DNA from: Cinclus cinclus
Lineage: Eukaryota; Chordata; Aves; Passeriformes; Cinclidae
Reading direction: 5' to 3'
Assembly: GCF_963662255.1 (NCBI RefSeq)
Contig: NC_085047.1
Location: 10,780,347-10,844,346 of the forward strand
DNA: 64,000 bases
A program made the translations under genes and the position numbers. This document shows positions 48,301 to 61,963 of the stretch, piece after piece. The first letter of the stretch is position 1. Every line of letters starts with the position of its first letter. Under the pieces are notes generated by a model. That model searched no databases. It was not told where the DNA came from and was given only the letters and a program-made list of their open reading frames with translations.

Positions 48301-51256
48301 AGGGCAGCTGCAGGCAGGGCAGAACTGCACCAGGACAGGACAGAAGTGACCACTGCCAGTTGTCACTGCCATTACTCTCACCCTAAAGTGCTTCGAGCTA
48401 GGGATGCCCTTCCCATTTGGTTCTAGTAAGCAGGGTGCTATCCCCCCCCAGTGCCTAACCAGGGTTTATAATTTAGTTATATCTCCTATCTGTCCGTCAT
48501 CTTGACCAGAATTAGGCTGTAAGAATCCCTTTGCAAGCTGTGCAGGTATTTTAATTCCTCTTCCTTCCTTCCACGCAATATATTTGAGCCTTGGACATTT
48601 GGCTTTGAAGGACTCAAGGGCAGAATGTGTGGGATGTGACATTTACCAGGATTCCTCTTTCATTCTTGTTTCAATGTGCAAGGCCAGGTGAGAATTTCGC
48701 CTTGCAATTTTTATAAACCCTGTCCATCGCACACCCATGCAGAAAGCAGTGCAAAGAAAAGCTACATTCAGCCTGGGATAAAGGTACTTACCTATGGGTT
48801 GAGGGCAGAACTGACAACACTTTGACTTTGGAAACTTTATCCTGACATGGTTTTGTACTGAAACCATTTAACTTCTGCTCTCCACTTAAATAAAGATGAT
48901 AATAATTATTTGGCTTCTATTTTATGTCTTTCCATAATACCTGTATTCTTCATTCAGGAAGAAAACAAACCTAACAGTGCATGTTGTCCCAATGATAACT
49001 TTGTGCATCATGTAATTACCTCCTGAAGAGCTCTCTGTGTGCAGTACACACAAACTCATGTGCACGTGGACACTTTCCATCCATCCCCAGGCTCACATGC
49101 AAACACACTCACGCTGATTTTACATGTTCTGTCTCCACGTGGGAACTGTGAGATTGCAGGAGGGGCTGCTAGCAAGGTTTCCCAATGCTTGTTATGATAA
49201 ACACCCTGCTATCAATTGCCTGTAACTTTGCCAAACTTCTCCTGTCTAGCTCCAGCTGAAATTTTCTGTGCCAACTGCATACGGCAAGCTGAATGCTTTT
49301 GGGAAAAACTCTGCACTAAAGCAGTTCAGTGATCTGGATCAGGGAAAAATACACTGTGGTGTCTGTGCTGACAAACAAATAAGATCTGGGTAACTTGCAA
49401 GGATATGTGCTCTTACTAACCCCATACCTTTTAGCCTGGATTTGAGCTTGCCTAAAGGACTCGTGCCTTTGTTCTAAGAGTGATTTTTCAAACCACATGA
49501 AAAATTGACCACTTTGGCCTGGCGACCAGGCTTTGAAGCTTCTACTTTGCAGCTAAAGATCTGGAAAACCTTCAGAGCTGAAAGTTTCAAGGGGAGCAGG
49601 GAAATCCTACAGACTGCTTGATGCTGCTGGTGCAGCAGGGGATGGACCAGCTCAGCCAAGAATGAGATTTTGCCATAGTTTTCATGCTGTCCTCTGAGGC
49701 CAAGGCACAAGGGAAGGATTCACTCTATTCTGCAAGTGGAACAGAAGAAACCTGGTTTTTAGAGAGATCCCAATCTCCCTTTCACCATGCCCTGAAGAGG
49801 TGCCCATGTCCCCATCCAGGACATGAGAAAATTCATGTTTCAATCTACATTTGAGAAAAAAGAAATGTTATTAATTTTCTTACCTGTGGTAACTCAAGTA
49901 TTTTTCCCTTCACTATGGTTTTTTACTAATACAGCACAAACATCAGGTTCTAGCCCACTCACAGTTTCACTTCACAGACTAATTTGAACTGTCTCACACT
50001 ACCTGGTAATGTAGACAATATTTTCAAACAGTAGAAAAGCAATGCAAAACTATAGAAAACGAGGTGCCTTTCCAAGTAGAGACATATCTTTGCCAGAAGT
50101 TTCAGGAGATCTTTTTCTCTGGGGCATACGGAATGATCCCCTAAACAGCAATTTGATTTATGTATTTTATTTTTTTTCAGTGTTTGGCTGACTTTAATCA
50201 AGAGGTTTAAAAAATCTTCCAAATTCAACACTTTTAGTGTGCATGCATCCATACTTGTCACGACATCTAGCCAGCCTCAAGATTTTTCTTCTAATCTAAT
50301 AATCTTAATAAAGCAATTTCATGCTCTGGCACATCTGCTTCCAAAAGACATTTTGCATTATTTTTCTGATTGTGTTCCTGCAGCTAAAGAAAACTGAAAT
50401 GAATGCTACAATTTACACTGAACACTGTTGAGTTCCTAGTGGAGATGATAAAAAATTGTTATGATTGGACAAACCATAATATGCAATAAATGTTTAGGGA
50501 ACCATAAGACATAAACTCACTTGTGTGCTTCCTTTCTTATGGTTAAAAAATTTAGAGGATATTGACATTTTTTCCCAGAAGCTTACAGCTTTCTCTTTCA
50601 GGAAATATTTTCATCCAATACTCTTTGTAGTTTTTTTTTTCCAGCTAAGTTCTTTTACCTCTGACCACATGTATTCACCATAATTCTATTTTATACCCCA
50701 ATAACACTAATGATGGCAAGTTTAAGTGAAAATTTTACAGCTTCCCACCTTACTCCCCAGACTAGTTCATAGTACAAAAAACTGAGCACAGATAATCTCC
50801 ATCTTGGTAAGACAAGAAGCAAATATTTTTTCTTTTATTTATATTGTAGCCAGGAGGAAGTAAAATTTATGTTCCTAAGCACAGAATTCACAATGCTACG
50901 TGCTTGATTATTTCCTAGCCAATAAATCCATAATCTCCTGGGCTGCTGAGAAACACTATTTTTAATGCTTGACGAAGCAAACCCCAGTTGGAGAAAGAGA
51001 TGAAACACCTTAGAGAGTGTAAGGAAAATTTTGCTGAGGGGCAAAATTAAAACACTGGTGTGTGTCCTAAAGGTAAAACCCAGCACAGCCTGAATTACAA
51101 ACCCTGCTGCAATGCCTGACAGATTCATGGCTTCTTCTCCTTTGCTTGTCTACTGTACTTTCCAGTTCCTGGAAAAGAGTTGTCTCTGTCACTTTCTGTA
51201 CCCAAACAGTATCCCCCTAGAGTTTTAACTGCTACACAAATAGAAATATGACATAA
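45348..51256. other. Anonymous non-coding sequence
   Basis: No gene, RNA gene or repeat family recognised. A-run of 13 at 47129-47141, C-run at 48443-48450. Opposed open frames at 48061-48426 overlap on both strands and appear to be chance. Confidence 0.5.
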
Positions 51257-51804
51257 AGGACAAAGGATAATTTTGGCTTGCTGACGGTTTTCGTGTCCAT
51301 GGGTTAAAGAAAGTTAATAAGAGAGTTTACTGTGTGTACCACTTGAACACTAAAAACGTTCCTCAAGAGGTTAAAAGTTCAAAGTTGAGTCAAAGTCTGC
51401 ACTGCCTCCACTCTTCCCTTTTAATTATCTGAGGTCAGGAAGTTAATAATACCAGAAATCCCCAGTAGAGACCTCTTGCTCAGTATATGAACTTTAAACT
51501 TGTTCAGCTTTTTTCAAAGGGTAAAAAGTTCAGTGAAAACACAGTGGATTTTCCCTCTGGTCTCCACCAATTCAACCACAAGGGTTAAAAGTTTAACTGT
51601 AAAAGAGGAACCTTTGTTCTCTGAGCTACATTTACAGAGTTCACTTATTAAAAGGTAAAGATTTCAAACAGCAGCTAAAGTCCAAAGTGATTCTTTTCCA
51701 TAATGATGAAAATATCGCAATAAAAGCAACTCCTTTGATCTGTTATCACTACCCTCAGAAGTGACTGTCAAAACTTATTTTTCTCTTTATTTTGAACTTT
51801 GGAC
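51257..51804. promoter_or_regulatory. Cluster of nuclear-receptor half-sites (candidate enhancer)
   Basis: Direct repeats of AGGTCA/AGTTCA-like hexamers are dense here. DR2-type: AGGTTAAAAGTTCA (51368-51381), GGGTAAAAAGTTCA (51519-51532), GGGTTAAAAGTTTA (51582-51595). DR1-type: AGGACAAAGGATA (51257-51269), AGTTCAAAGTTGA (51376-51388), AAGTCCAAAGTGA (51678-51690), and TGAACTTTGGAC (51793-51804), which on the minus strand reads GTCCAAAGTTCA, the arrangement known for HNF4 sites. A perfect AGGTCA half-site lies at 51432-51437. Such sites can bind RXR heterodimers, HNF4 or COUP-TF. Activity is inference; motif density is what is seen. Confidence 0.4.
51301..51715 (+). repeat. Degenerate tandem repeat, about 65-bp unit, six copies
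   Basis: Related units begin near 51301, 51368, 51432, 51519, 51582 and 51652 (spacings 67, 64, 87, 63 and 70 bp). Each has a core of the form CAARGGTTAAAAGTTCA preceded by a TTC-containing segment and followed, after about 25 bp, by a pyrimidine-rich CCT...TCTCTG-like stretch. The cores are more alike than the rest of the units. This looks like an old tandem repeat that has largely decayed. The alignment is by eye and the third unit is longer than the others. Confidence 0.5.
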
Positions 51805-53526
51805 GAGTAATGGAGCCATATGGGTCCCTAAGGCCACGTATATCTGTTAAACAGCAACATGCTGCATTTGTGAATTTGTTCTAAATTTTTCAGCCAGGCA
51901 GTATCTTTTCCCCACTGAAACATTTGTGGCAGATGTTCCTCCACCAGGACTTTTTGCACAGTTTATTTCACACAAGCTCAGGTTCACAATTCTGACAATG
52001 GTGAATGTGTCAAGTACAGGTGTTCTCACTATCTTCACTCTCTAAAGACAAAGATCCCCCTGCTGACCCTTTGGAAACTATGCTGCTAGAAAATCTAAAA
52101 AAACAGCTAATCTAAAATATATCTGGTTTTAAATAACACAGTTGAAATGTGAGCTATGGGAGTTCCCTGGGGGGTACTCAATAGGTGCAAAGCATCTGAT
52201 ATTAATTGGTGTGGGTCTAAGGTTTCCAAAAAAGAGGAAAAGACAACAAAAAGGTTACTTTTGTTTTTAGTATTTGTCCCATGTCTAATGGCCAGGATAA
52301 GTTTTTATGTGACTGAAATAGGAAATGCCCTTGGCCTGGAAGATAATAGATAGCTATGCATGAATTTGAAAATCTTGAAAAACAACAAATTCTAATTTGG
52401 ACCTTCCTTAGGGAGTTTCTTGTAATGTGAGTTTTGGTTTGCAATGGTGTGAGTGGATTTTTTATTAAAGATCAGCTTATTAAAGTTCAAATGTTTCCCA
52501 AACAGCTTATTTCCCAGTCCTGCTTCATTTATCAAGAAGTTGAAGCTCAGCATTTCAGGCTTGCTGTACCCACAAGCAAAAAGCCCTCACTGTGTACCTG
52601 GAAGTATTGCTCTGGCCAGTACCTGTGGCTCTGTTCTTTCATACAAACCTCAGCAAAATCTATATGAGCTCTCACTTTGGAAAGCTTTAGGTCTGCCCAT
52701 CTCACTCTCAGAGCAGAACTCAAGATCATTCTACTCCACCTGAATGATGCTTGGGAGGATTACTTAGTTTTTAAAAATTAGGTTTTAAATTTAGGTCCTC
52801 TCTAAAATGTCTTTAACTAGGATGTAACCCATACTTTGCATTTCCAGACCTTTCTCAGAGAACAATATTCACCACTGTGTCTATAAAATGCACTTTGTAA
52901 TGAACCTGAAGGTTTCTAAATGACTCTTTCAGTTTTTAATTTTCCTATTTCCATTTTGCATGACCTGATATTCCATTTAACCTATCATTCATCAAGCATT
53001 AATGCAAACATCTCTTCTTTATCATTTTGGTCCCTTGTTTACACTGTCAGATGAAGTCCAGAGCAAAGATAAGCTTTTCTTGATCATTCTGAAAAACATT
53101 TTCTCTCCCCTTTACGTGACCAACTCTTGAGCTCTTTCAAGTTCAGCTCAGCAGGAAATATTTGCCATTCTGGCAGAAACTACTTTACTAGGTCCAAGGG
53201 TTCCAAAGTTCAGCTAAAGATGCTGACCTTAGGCAGGGGTCTAGTTGGGCCAGCCCTGCTGTGTTTTCACCAGGCTCTCTGAAGAGGGTGCTTGGCTTTA
53301 ACTCTGCATGACCCTCTCAGCAAGCTCCATTCAGACCACAAACTCGCAAATTAACAACAGATTCCGTAGGTTACAGGCCATCGAGAGAGAGGAAAGGATG
53401 GCTGAATCTGATTATGGAGCCACTTACGAGACTTGCAATAGGTAGCATTGCATAATTTTTTTATTGGAAGAGGTCCCTTTTGGACATAGTTGTCATTTTA
53501 CTCAACTAATTATAATTATGCTTAAT
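51805..53526. other. Anonymous non-coding sequence
   Basis: No supported gene or repeat. Open frames under 100 codons. Confidence 0.5.
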
Positions 53527-53550
53527 AAAAAAAAAAAAAAACAAAAAAAA
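53527..53550 (+). repeat. Interrupted poly(A) tract
   Basis: A15, C, A8. No retroposon body identified upstream. Confidence 0.9.
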
Positions 53551-55788
53551 CCACACACTGTTCAATACAGCTGACACAGACAATATTTGTGCAAAGCATG
53601 ACTCTTTCACAAATATAATCTGAGTTCAAGGGATTCCAGGACCAAATTGAATATCTGGCAATCAGACCTCCATAAATTATTGTTTTAAATGGAGAGTACA
53701 CTTTCAGACTCAGTGAAATATGAACTATTTCTAGTTCACTTTTGCTTCTCTATCAGTCTCCACATATGCCCTTTTGTTTTAACTGTAGCTAACCCATGTT
53801 TCTATGGACTAACTCAAACAGGCTTTTGCTGTGTCTTAACCTTCAGGCTAAAACATTGTTTTTCTTTGCAGCAAAAGAAACTTCCCATGCAAAACTGCTA
53901 ACACATACTGTACTCTTTTGAAACTGTGTTGTTGGGGTTTTTTTTTTGATAGTGCATTTGTAGCCACAGAATCCAAAACCAGTACTTCAGAGAATTTCTT
54001 TACTCATTGCTGCCATTGTGTCAGGCATGCATCTATACGAAAGCACTTCTGAATGCAAAATTTACCCTCTGACAACCAGGGCAGGAGAATTGCTTCCTAG
54101 AACAAGAGCTCTGACTGGAGAGGACCATCAAGTTGCACTGGAAAGATTAGAGGATTGGACTTCCCACCTGCCCTCCTGGCTGGCAATACAGCCAAGTGTT
54201 TCCACCCTCCTGCTGTCTCATTCCCTGTTCTGTGTATTAACGTACTATGCAGAAGTTTAAATTAAAACAGATCAGCCACAACCTGTGGTAGCCTATATGC
54301 AATCACACACTCAGATCTGTTGCCTTTGCATCTAGGGTAGTGATCTCCCCACTGAGGAACAGGGATAGGTGCTAACTTTTGAAATGTCTCCAAAATGAGT
54401 CACTGGCACTGGTGAGAAGAGCCCTGACTGACACACTGTGCTGGGGGGGGTGGGACAAGGGGCAGGTACTGGATGTTTTCATCATCACTTCACTTTGCCA
54501 TGACTCCACTACGGTTTGTTTCATTTGCTTTTCCTCCTTTTCATTCTCTGTTAAGTCATTCTGCACCACTTGTGCCCTTTTACTGCAAACCCAAGTGACA
54601 AAGCTCTGTCCCTTGCCCTGCAGGAACATACTGCCATGACAGATACCAGAAAAAATCAAAGTAATTTGAATGTCTCTCCCACAGAGAAAGCTCTTCTGGA
54701 TTTGCTGCTCCTCATGACATATTCAGTATGAGAAGAGAAGGAGAGAGCATAGATTCAATCACCATATGCTACAAGAAAACCACCCACAGATAGCACGTAA
54801 TCTGATGTTATAGCCCCCAAGTTTAGACCTAATGGGTCCTTTTGAACAAATGGATCTTGCCTCATAATGTAGCTCCTGCTCATCTAAAATGGAAAGAGCC
54901 AAGAAAAATAGCTGGGTGCCAGCTGCCCACAGTACATTTCACACAAAACTTGTGAAAAAACTCACTCACACTGAAGAGCAAACTAACTACAGACCACTCC
55001 AAAAAGCACTTTGGGCTCTTACTATCTTTTATTGTAGCATTTTCATGTCTGTTATTTTACTGGGATGGACCCACTTAATAAAAGGATAATGTGTCTTGTA
55101 AGGAGATGATCAGATTATCTCACTGATAGCTGCAGACAAAGGTGATGTGAAAAGGGAAAGAGCCCTCCCTTCTGCACCCAAATCTTTCTGCAGGTTATCC
55201 ATTTGCAATCTCTGTAGCCACAACAACAAATCTTATGTGAATGGTAGGATTAATTTTAATTCAATTATTTACTAATTCAGAGGAGAGAAAATCCCCTCTC
55301 CCCTTTATGAGTACAGAATCTCCTGAGCTCAGAATCTGGTACGCTGACCACCATTAAGCTCAGAGTTACATGCCAAAATTATGTCCTATGACACTAAGAT
55401 AAATGAAAGATCATAAAACTCACAGTTTTCAAATAATCCCTCAAGACCCAGGCCCCTGAAGTACTAAGCCTTTAGTCCTTTCAAGAACGGCAACAAGCGG
55501 AAATTTTTTCAGTGTTTAAAAAATGTCTGGAGCAAGTTTTGCAAATGGAAACACATGGCACAGCTCTCATCCCCCATGCAGGGAGCACACATGCAGGGAA
55601 CAACATGGTCCAGCTTGGAATGTACTGGCCATTGAAACACAGTTTCTTCTAAAGACACATCTGACTTGGAAGAGGAGAATGAGAACATAAGAAGGGAAGG
55701 ACGAGGACAAAACAATATAAAAATGGTTATATATTCTCATCAGAACCAACTGTGGGATGAGTAGTCCTAAAACAATGGGGTCTTTCAA
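53551..55788. other. Anonymous non-coding sequence
   Basis: No gene supported. A GGGGGGGG run lies near 54443-54450. Confidence 0.5.
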
Positions 55789-55803
55789 CCCCCCCCCCCC
55801 CCC
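55789..55803 (+). repeat. Poly(C) tract, 15 bp
   Basis: Fifteen consecutive C residues, rare in this AT-rich window. The length may vary between alleles or be misread. Confidence 0.9.
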
Positions 55804-58464
55804 AGATTAATTTAAGCACACTTCTTTTTAAATAATTTTGTGTGTTAGCCCTCTCTTTCTTTTTATAAAGGACACTGAAGGTCATTATGGCAAAGAGCAA
55901 AGGCGAATTTCTCAAAGTTCACAGCACCTCATGAAAACAATTCACTTCGATAAATAATGGGTGATAACTAATATGAATTCTGAAAAGATTTGGGCAGTGC
56001 CCAGTGGGGAAAAAAAAAACCTGCTTTGAACTGTCCAAAAATATGAGTAAGCCATGTAAAAACAATTTATCATATACAGCTCATTATAATTAAAAGTGTA
56101 TTCTTAAATAGCTTCTTGATTGAGAACAAATGCCTCATTAATCTGGGGCATACTGACTTAGGAACAGAAGAAATGTCAAGCAGAGAATGATGGCCAAAAT
56201 GACACAGGACTCCACATGCTGCATGTGCCCCATCTCAGAGGCTCACAGAGAACACTCAGTGCAGAGGTCAGGGAATGTGGGGGACTTGGAAAAAACTCCA
56301 TCGACATCTGACTTTTTTAAAGTCAAATTATTTCATGCTAGAGCACTAAACATTATAGGAAATCAAAGTGGCTGTGTTATCATCCCAGCTGCCATTGTTT
56401 GCAGTTGTACCTTCTACTCCAGCATTTCTCTGGGAACATTTCTACTGCTACCACTCTTACTTAAATGAAAGTGCACTGTTGCAGCTGCAACTCACTCTAC
56501 GTCCACATGACCACTTTTTAGACAAAACATGAGTTTGCTCTGTTCATGATACAGGTGAATTAGGAGGGATATAAACCACGGTGGCATAATCCCAACCCTG
56601 ATCCAAAACATCTTCCCTCAAAGCAGGGTTAACTTGTCCTGGGCTTGGTACCCTGTTATTCAGCTATCCCAACACAAAGCAAGCTCTTTGAAAGCTCCTT
56701 TCTGAACTGAAACTTGCTTTTAAAAGGCTCCACCCTTCCATTACATAAAACCTCATTGCTGACTTTGAAAGACTATAGTCTAAAAAAGAAAATCTAATTG
56801 TTACAACACTGTAACTTAGAGAAGAACTTTCATTACATCAATATTTTGCAGTAGAATCTCTGGTGCAAATAGTTTAAATTATTCCTTTTCCTTAGAGATT
56901 TAGTTTTGTTGGTAGATTTCACCCAGGGAGTCAGCACTGGCTCAAGTGGCAAAGCCAACCTTTTTAGGTCTTTACACCCTCAGCAGGCAACAGAGCTGCA
57001 ACAGACTACTTTCAGCTGCAAATTTGTGGCCACAATTAGGCCATTTGGGTTCAACAACGGTTTGAAATGAAGAAGGATTTTATAGAGCAGCTTTGGAACT
57101 TTGAAAAATCAGTTAACACCTCCTTTTTTCCTGTAGTCTACGTAAGGAAGGCCCTTTCACCATGACCATGAAGCCAATTTCCTTCCATGGAAAGACATCA
57201 CCTTTGATAAAAATGCAGATACAAGCCATGTTTCCAGCTTGTCAAAAGAAATGAAACTTCTTGAAAAAAACCAAAATCATCCGTAGAGAAAATGTGGATT
57301 TTGCTGAAAAGTTGTTTTGCTGGTTCAGAAATGGCTCCAACTGCACTAACATTGTCCATCTGGCTGAACTGCAGCAATGGGTCACAGGAGTTATCTCACG
57401 AGCTGTTTATGGGAGCTCATGATGATCTGTCTCATATCTTGCTTCTCCTCTATGCCCCAGACTGTATTTCTTATTATACAGAGTGAAGTTCAGGTATTTT
57501 TTTTGGACAGGGGTTAAACCTGCTACTCTTTCAAAATGTTTTAAAATGTATTCCAATTCAACTTCTGTGCAGTGTAAACCGTACAGATATGCATGAAATC
57601 ATGTTTAAATAGCCTGAAAAGCAGTTTTACAGACAACAAAAAAAAAATTATAAGCATGGGGGAATGTCTTGCCTGCACCAGATCTCTGATCAGAAGATAA
57701 TTCAATATAGCATAATTTACCTTTCACATTTAATCAATAGGACTTCAGAAAAAAGTACTGAAGAATCTCATTGAAAGCTTAATTTAAATGAGAAACACTG
57801 ACATTATGCTTTGTCAAATAATTCTGAACAATGAATGCTTTAAAGGACATCACAGATTTCACAGATGTCCATCACAGATGGACAGAAAAGATTTACATCC
57901 ATTACACAAAGTACTCATTCCATGTTAAGTTCTACTGTCTCTGGATATTCGCCTTAATTTTTCAGTAACATAGTTAAACATATTCCTAGAATAGTGCTAT
58001 AATTGGATCATGGTGTTTATTTTACTGCAGTTCATCCAGTTGTCCCTTATGCTTTCCCAGCCTAGTAGCTCCCTTTGGGGAGAGGTTAATCTCCCAACAC
58101 ACCACAATAGAGGGTGATAAGTTTTCTCTGGCGATCAGAAAAATGGGAAAAATTTGTCAGGAGTCCTGTATTATGAGAGGTGAAGAGTTGAAGAGATTGT
58201 CAGAAAAAGTTGAGCAGTTCCACACATTCACATAAAATGTGTGACCACAACAGGGTAGCTATGAGTTCATTGATCACAGACCCACACTCTGATGGCTGTG
58301 AGGAGCCCAAACAACCATGCAGAGGATGGCAGGGAAAAAGTGGAGGACTGGATCAGTGTCCAGGGCTCAGCTGATAGGATCTTTCCTTTCAGCAGCAGAT
58401 CACATACACCAGGCCCACATGGTCCCAGAGCAAACAAAACACCGTGGCAACAAATAGAGGCTGG
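55804..58464. other. Anonymous non-coding sequence
   Basis: No gene or repeat family recognised. A small local duplication of CACAGAT units lies near 57850-57885. Confidence 0.5.
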
Positions 58465-58477
58465 GGTCACTGTGACC
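58465..58477. promoter_or_regulatory. Perfect palindromic oestrogen response element
   Basis: GGTCACTGTGACC matches the ERE consensus GGTCANNNTGACC at every specified base. Its reverse complement, GGTCACAGTGACC, is the well-known vitellogenin A2 ERE core. It lies in a locally GC-richer stretch (58260-58650). About 0.06 such ten-base matches would be expected by chance in 64 kb at equal base use. No neighbouring promoter or gene is visible, so a distal binding site is the most that can be proposed. Confidence 0.5.
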
Positions 58478-61400
58478 TAGCCATCAGCAGTGGCAGGATG
58501 CTCACTCTGGGAACTGGGATGAGATAGCACATGCTGAGCCAAGCCCTTGAGTCTGAGCCAGCCTCCTGAGCCCAGCCTCTCCCTCGCACTGGGTGCCACT
58601 GCAGAGGACATGATTTCAGGTGTAGGGCAGGAAAAGTGACTGAAATTCTGTGACCTATTCCATATATCTTTACCTGTAACAATCCCCTCAGCATACTGGG
58701 TCAAACTCTCTTGTATCCTTGCACTTCTCTATTTGCAAATAACAAACATCCAAACACTGTCTTTCCTCTTACAGCACCATATGATGCCCAGTGGATATGT
58801 CTGGTTTGTGGTAGCTCCACCAGTTCATTGTTGTCATTGATCAACTGATCAATTGTCTGCCACATGACTCCACCAAATCCTAATAAAATTTGTCAGTAAT
58901 TTAAATATGTGACCATATTTTCAAAACACACTTCATTTTCACACAAAAAACTTTCCTAGGTTATAGTTTAAAACAAGTCCTCATATAATCTCTTATTCCA
59001 ATTAAAGTTAATCCTTTAAATAAACTGCAGCAAGTTAGAAGCAAAGGTGAGAAGGCTACTGAGGTAAAAGAAAGTATGAAGGAATGATACACAAAGAAAC
59101 TTCTAAAAAAACTTTGTCATGTACTACCCACATGTGCCATCTGTACAGTTATTGATTCAAGGTCTGGGCTGGGGTTTTCATCTATTATTTGAGTTATAAG
59201 GAAACCATATTTGGTAGAATTTAGAAATGCATTCCTTGTACATAACGATGCTGCCAGTGGTCCCTGGGTGGATCCAAATTTGGTCCTGCTGAATACAGTG
59301 CACAGGTTCCAGTTCTGTGCATGCAGACTGCCCCTTGAACAGCACAAACATGTATGTCCTCCTCACCAGAAAGGGTCAGGCTGCAGCATCATTAAGAGAA
59401 CAATCTGGGATTTTCAGTTTTAGTCATATCCTTCTATTCTTTCTAATTTGAATCTTAAGGGTTGATGCAGATTGTTTTCATATTGTAAATCATCTTCTTG
59501 TACTAAACTCTTGTCTTTTTGCTGGCACAGTCTCAGAGTTGGTCTAAACTTTATTAATAACTTTGGTGTTCATCATGGTAATATTAGTAATGAAGGACTC
59601 ATTTGGTATCAATCTAGATGCCATACACATGTTTGTAGAAATTCCATTGCAATCCAGCAGTAGCTTACTGTTCCTGCCAGCCCTGATTTAATACTTCAGC
59701 ACTACAGTACAAAAATATTTCTGAGAATTTTTTAAGTCTTTGGTACACTCTGCATACTTGGTAAGAAGTTTAATGACTATTGCTATTGCTTTTATTAATT
59801 TGCTTAAAGTGTATTTCAGCTGTCTCATAAACGTTAAACTGTCTCCCATGACTTGCATCTCAGCAACATAAGCACGATTATCTAATGCCTTAGCTGCTTT
59901 TAGCAGCAGTTTAAGCCAATCCAGCTAGCTTTATACCCAGGCAATTTAGGAGAATTCATACCCATTCTGAGGTATGATTCAGCTTGGGTGCAGCGGGCAG
60001 CAGCATCTTAAACATGCATGGTGGTGTTTGCAGCCCCTGGCTAAGCACAGCCTCAGGCTCATTTTAAACCTAAAATCTTAAAAATCTAGTTTAAAAACAG
60101 AGACTCCAAGTAATATTACAGATGTCTTTCAGCAAATCAGTCTTAAGAATTGACTGGCCTAAAATCATATTGATGATTTCTTACCTTTTTTCTTGCTCAT
60201 TTCAAATCTACTCAATAGCTTTTCTCAATAAATCCAGGAATAAAATGTATTTAAAAAAAAACTTATGGTATAAGTATTACAGTGCCTCTCACTACCTTCC
60301 ATATGCATTTCTAACAGGGCTAAAGGGGAGGATTTCACTTTTCTAGTTGAATATCTTTCATAATAGCACTGTCTCAATAACAAAGCCTACATGTCACATT
60401 ATGACAGCATGACAGTGGAGTAATGGAAGACATGGCCATGGAGTAGAAGTCAGGAAAAATAGACCTCAGTTAGAAACATGTTATGGTTATGATTCATTCA
60501 ACCATGCAGCTCTTTCCTGTGCCACATATTTTGCCATCTAAATTTAAGAAGAAATTACATTGGACTTGTGGAGTTTCCACACAGCTGTCAGAGTGGATGA
60601 TCAAGCTCCTGCACCTAACAGTCCATAAAATTCAAGTGCAAGCTCATGTGGCACCCTGAAAGAAGCGTGGTCCGTGTTCTACTAATGCTTCAAAGGACTC
60701 ATCCAGCCTTAAACAAGCCATGGTATTTCACACAGAGTCTCACTCAGGGTAATAAAACCCAGCACTGTACAGAGATCACAGTCCAGCTTCTGCCTTATGA
60801 TATTACAACTTAACCCTGGTCCTGAATTGTACCATGTTCTAGTCTAGAGACACCAGCAAACAGAAGAGACCTCACTTTTTGACCTTTTGCTACCTGATGC
60901 CCTTAAAATTAACTCACCACAGCTCCAACTTAGGGCAAAATCCAGATAAAGGGCTTTACATCTCAGAAAATCCATCCAAACAAACCTACCTAGTATTCTC
61001 TCCAGGTCTGTGAATAAATGCCACTGAATTTTCAGTTGTTTGAGCTATGAAATGGGGCAGGAATAATTCTCTTGTCTAGCCATATTCTTGGTACTGACAA
61101 AATGAAATAACAAGCAGCATTCTCTGCTCTAGACCTTCCTTACGTTACTACCTGTGATGAATTATTTCTACTACCTCTAAAACCACTTATGCTTTTTAAA
61201 TACAGAAACTTACATACCCAGGTTAAAAAAAAATAATAAAACCACAAGCCTGCAAATGAAAGAAGGTTCATTCTTTTCATAGGTGAAAAAGACACATTAT
61301 GTTTGATCACTGAAAGTGTTTCTATAACAGACTTGAAAAGCAGAACCAGACTATGAGGAAGACTGACAGCTGACTTCAATACTCACTAAAAAATATTTAG

Positions 61401-61963
61401 CTGCACCATTAACTTTGATTGGACAGCAAACTTTTAGATAGCCAAATAAAAAGAAAATTAAGACTTGCCCTAAGACTCTTTTCTGTTATTCTAGATTGCA
61501 TCCAGCTGAGCCTGCCAAGAAAAGTATGCTCAGAAAGAAATCTATTGTCTCCCCATCAGTTCATCAGTGGTGGAAATCCCCTCCCCCCCCCCAGAAAGAC
61601 AGTTATGTCAGTAAAGTCATAGTGTCTTGTTAAAAAAAAAATTAAAATCCCCATATTTTAACAAGGAAAAGGCTAATGAATGATTCAGTGAAATAACAAT
61701 GAGATTTTTAGAAAGTCTCGCATGAAAACATACATTAAAAAGAACAGTGTTATCATAGTAATAAAGTATAATTATTCCTTCACATTTATCTTTCGTCAAA
61801 TAGACTTACTAAAGAAGGCAAGAACTAATACTCTCATTTTACAGCTCGCATATCACAGAGCAAAATATCCTTCTCAAAGTTGTGTAGGAGAGCACATTGT
61901 GGATTCAGATATCCTACATTACATTTCTTTTATTATAGAACTCTATTTCAGTCAAAAAAATGA
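58478..61963. other. Anonymous non-coding sequence
   Basis: No supported gene. A 7-bp inverted repeat (ATTGATC / GATCAAT, 58836-58853) and a C-run at about 61581-61591 are minor features. Confidence 0.5.

Noticed and set aside
54128..54165. CR1-like string (CAAGTTGCACTGGAAAG, ATTAGAGGATTGGAC)
   Set aside because: About 35 bp resemble CR1, but neither flank continues the element, so it was not called.
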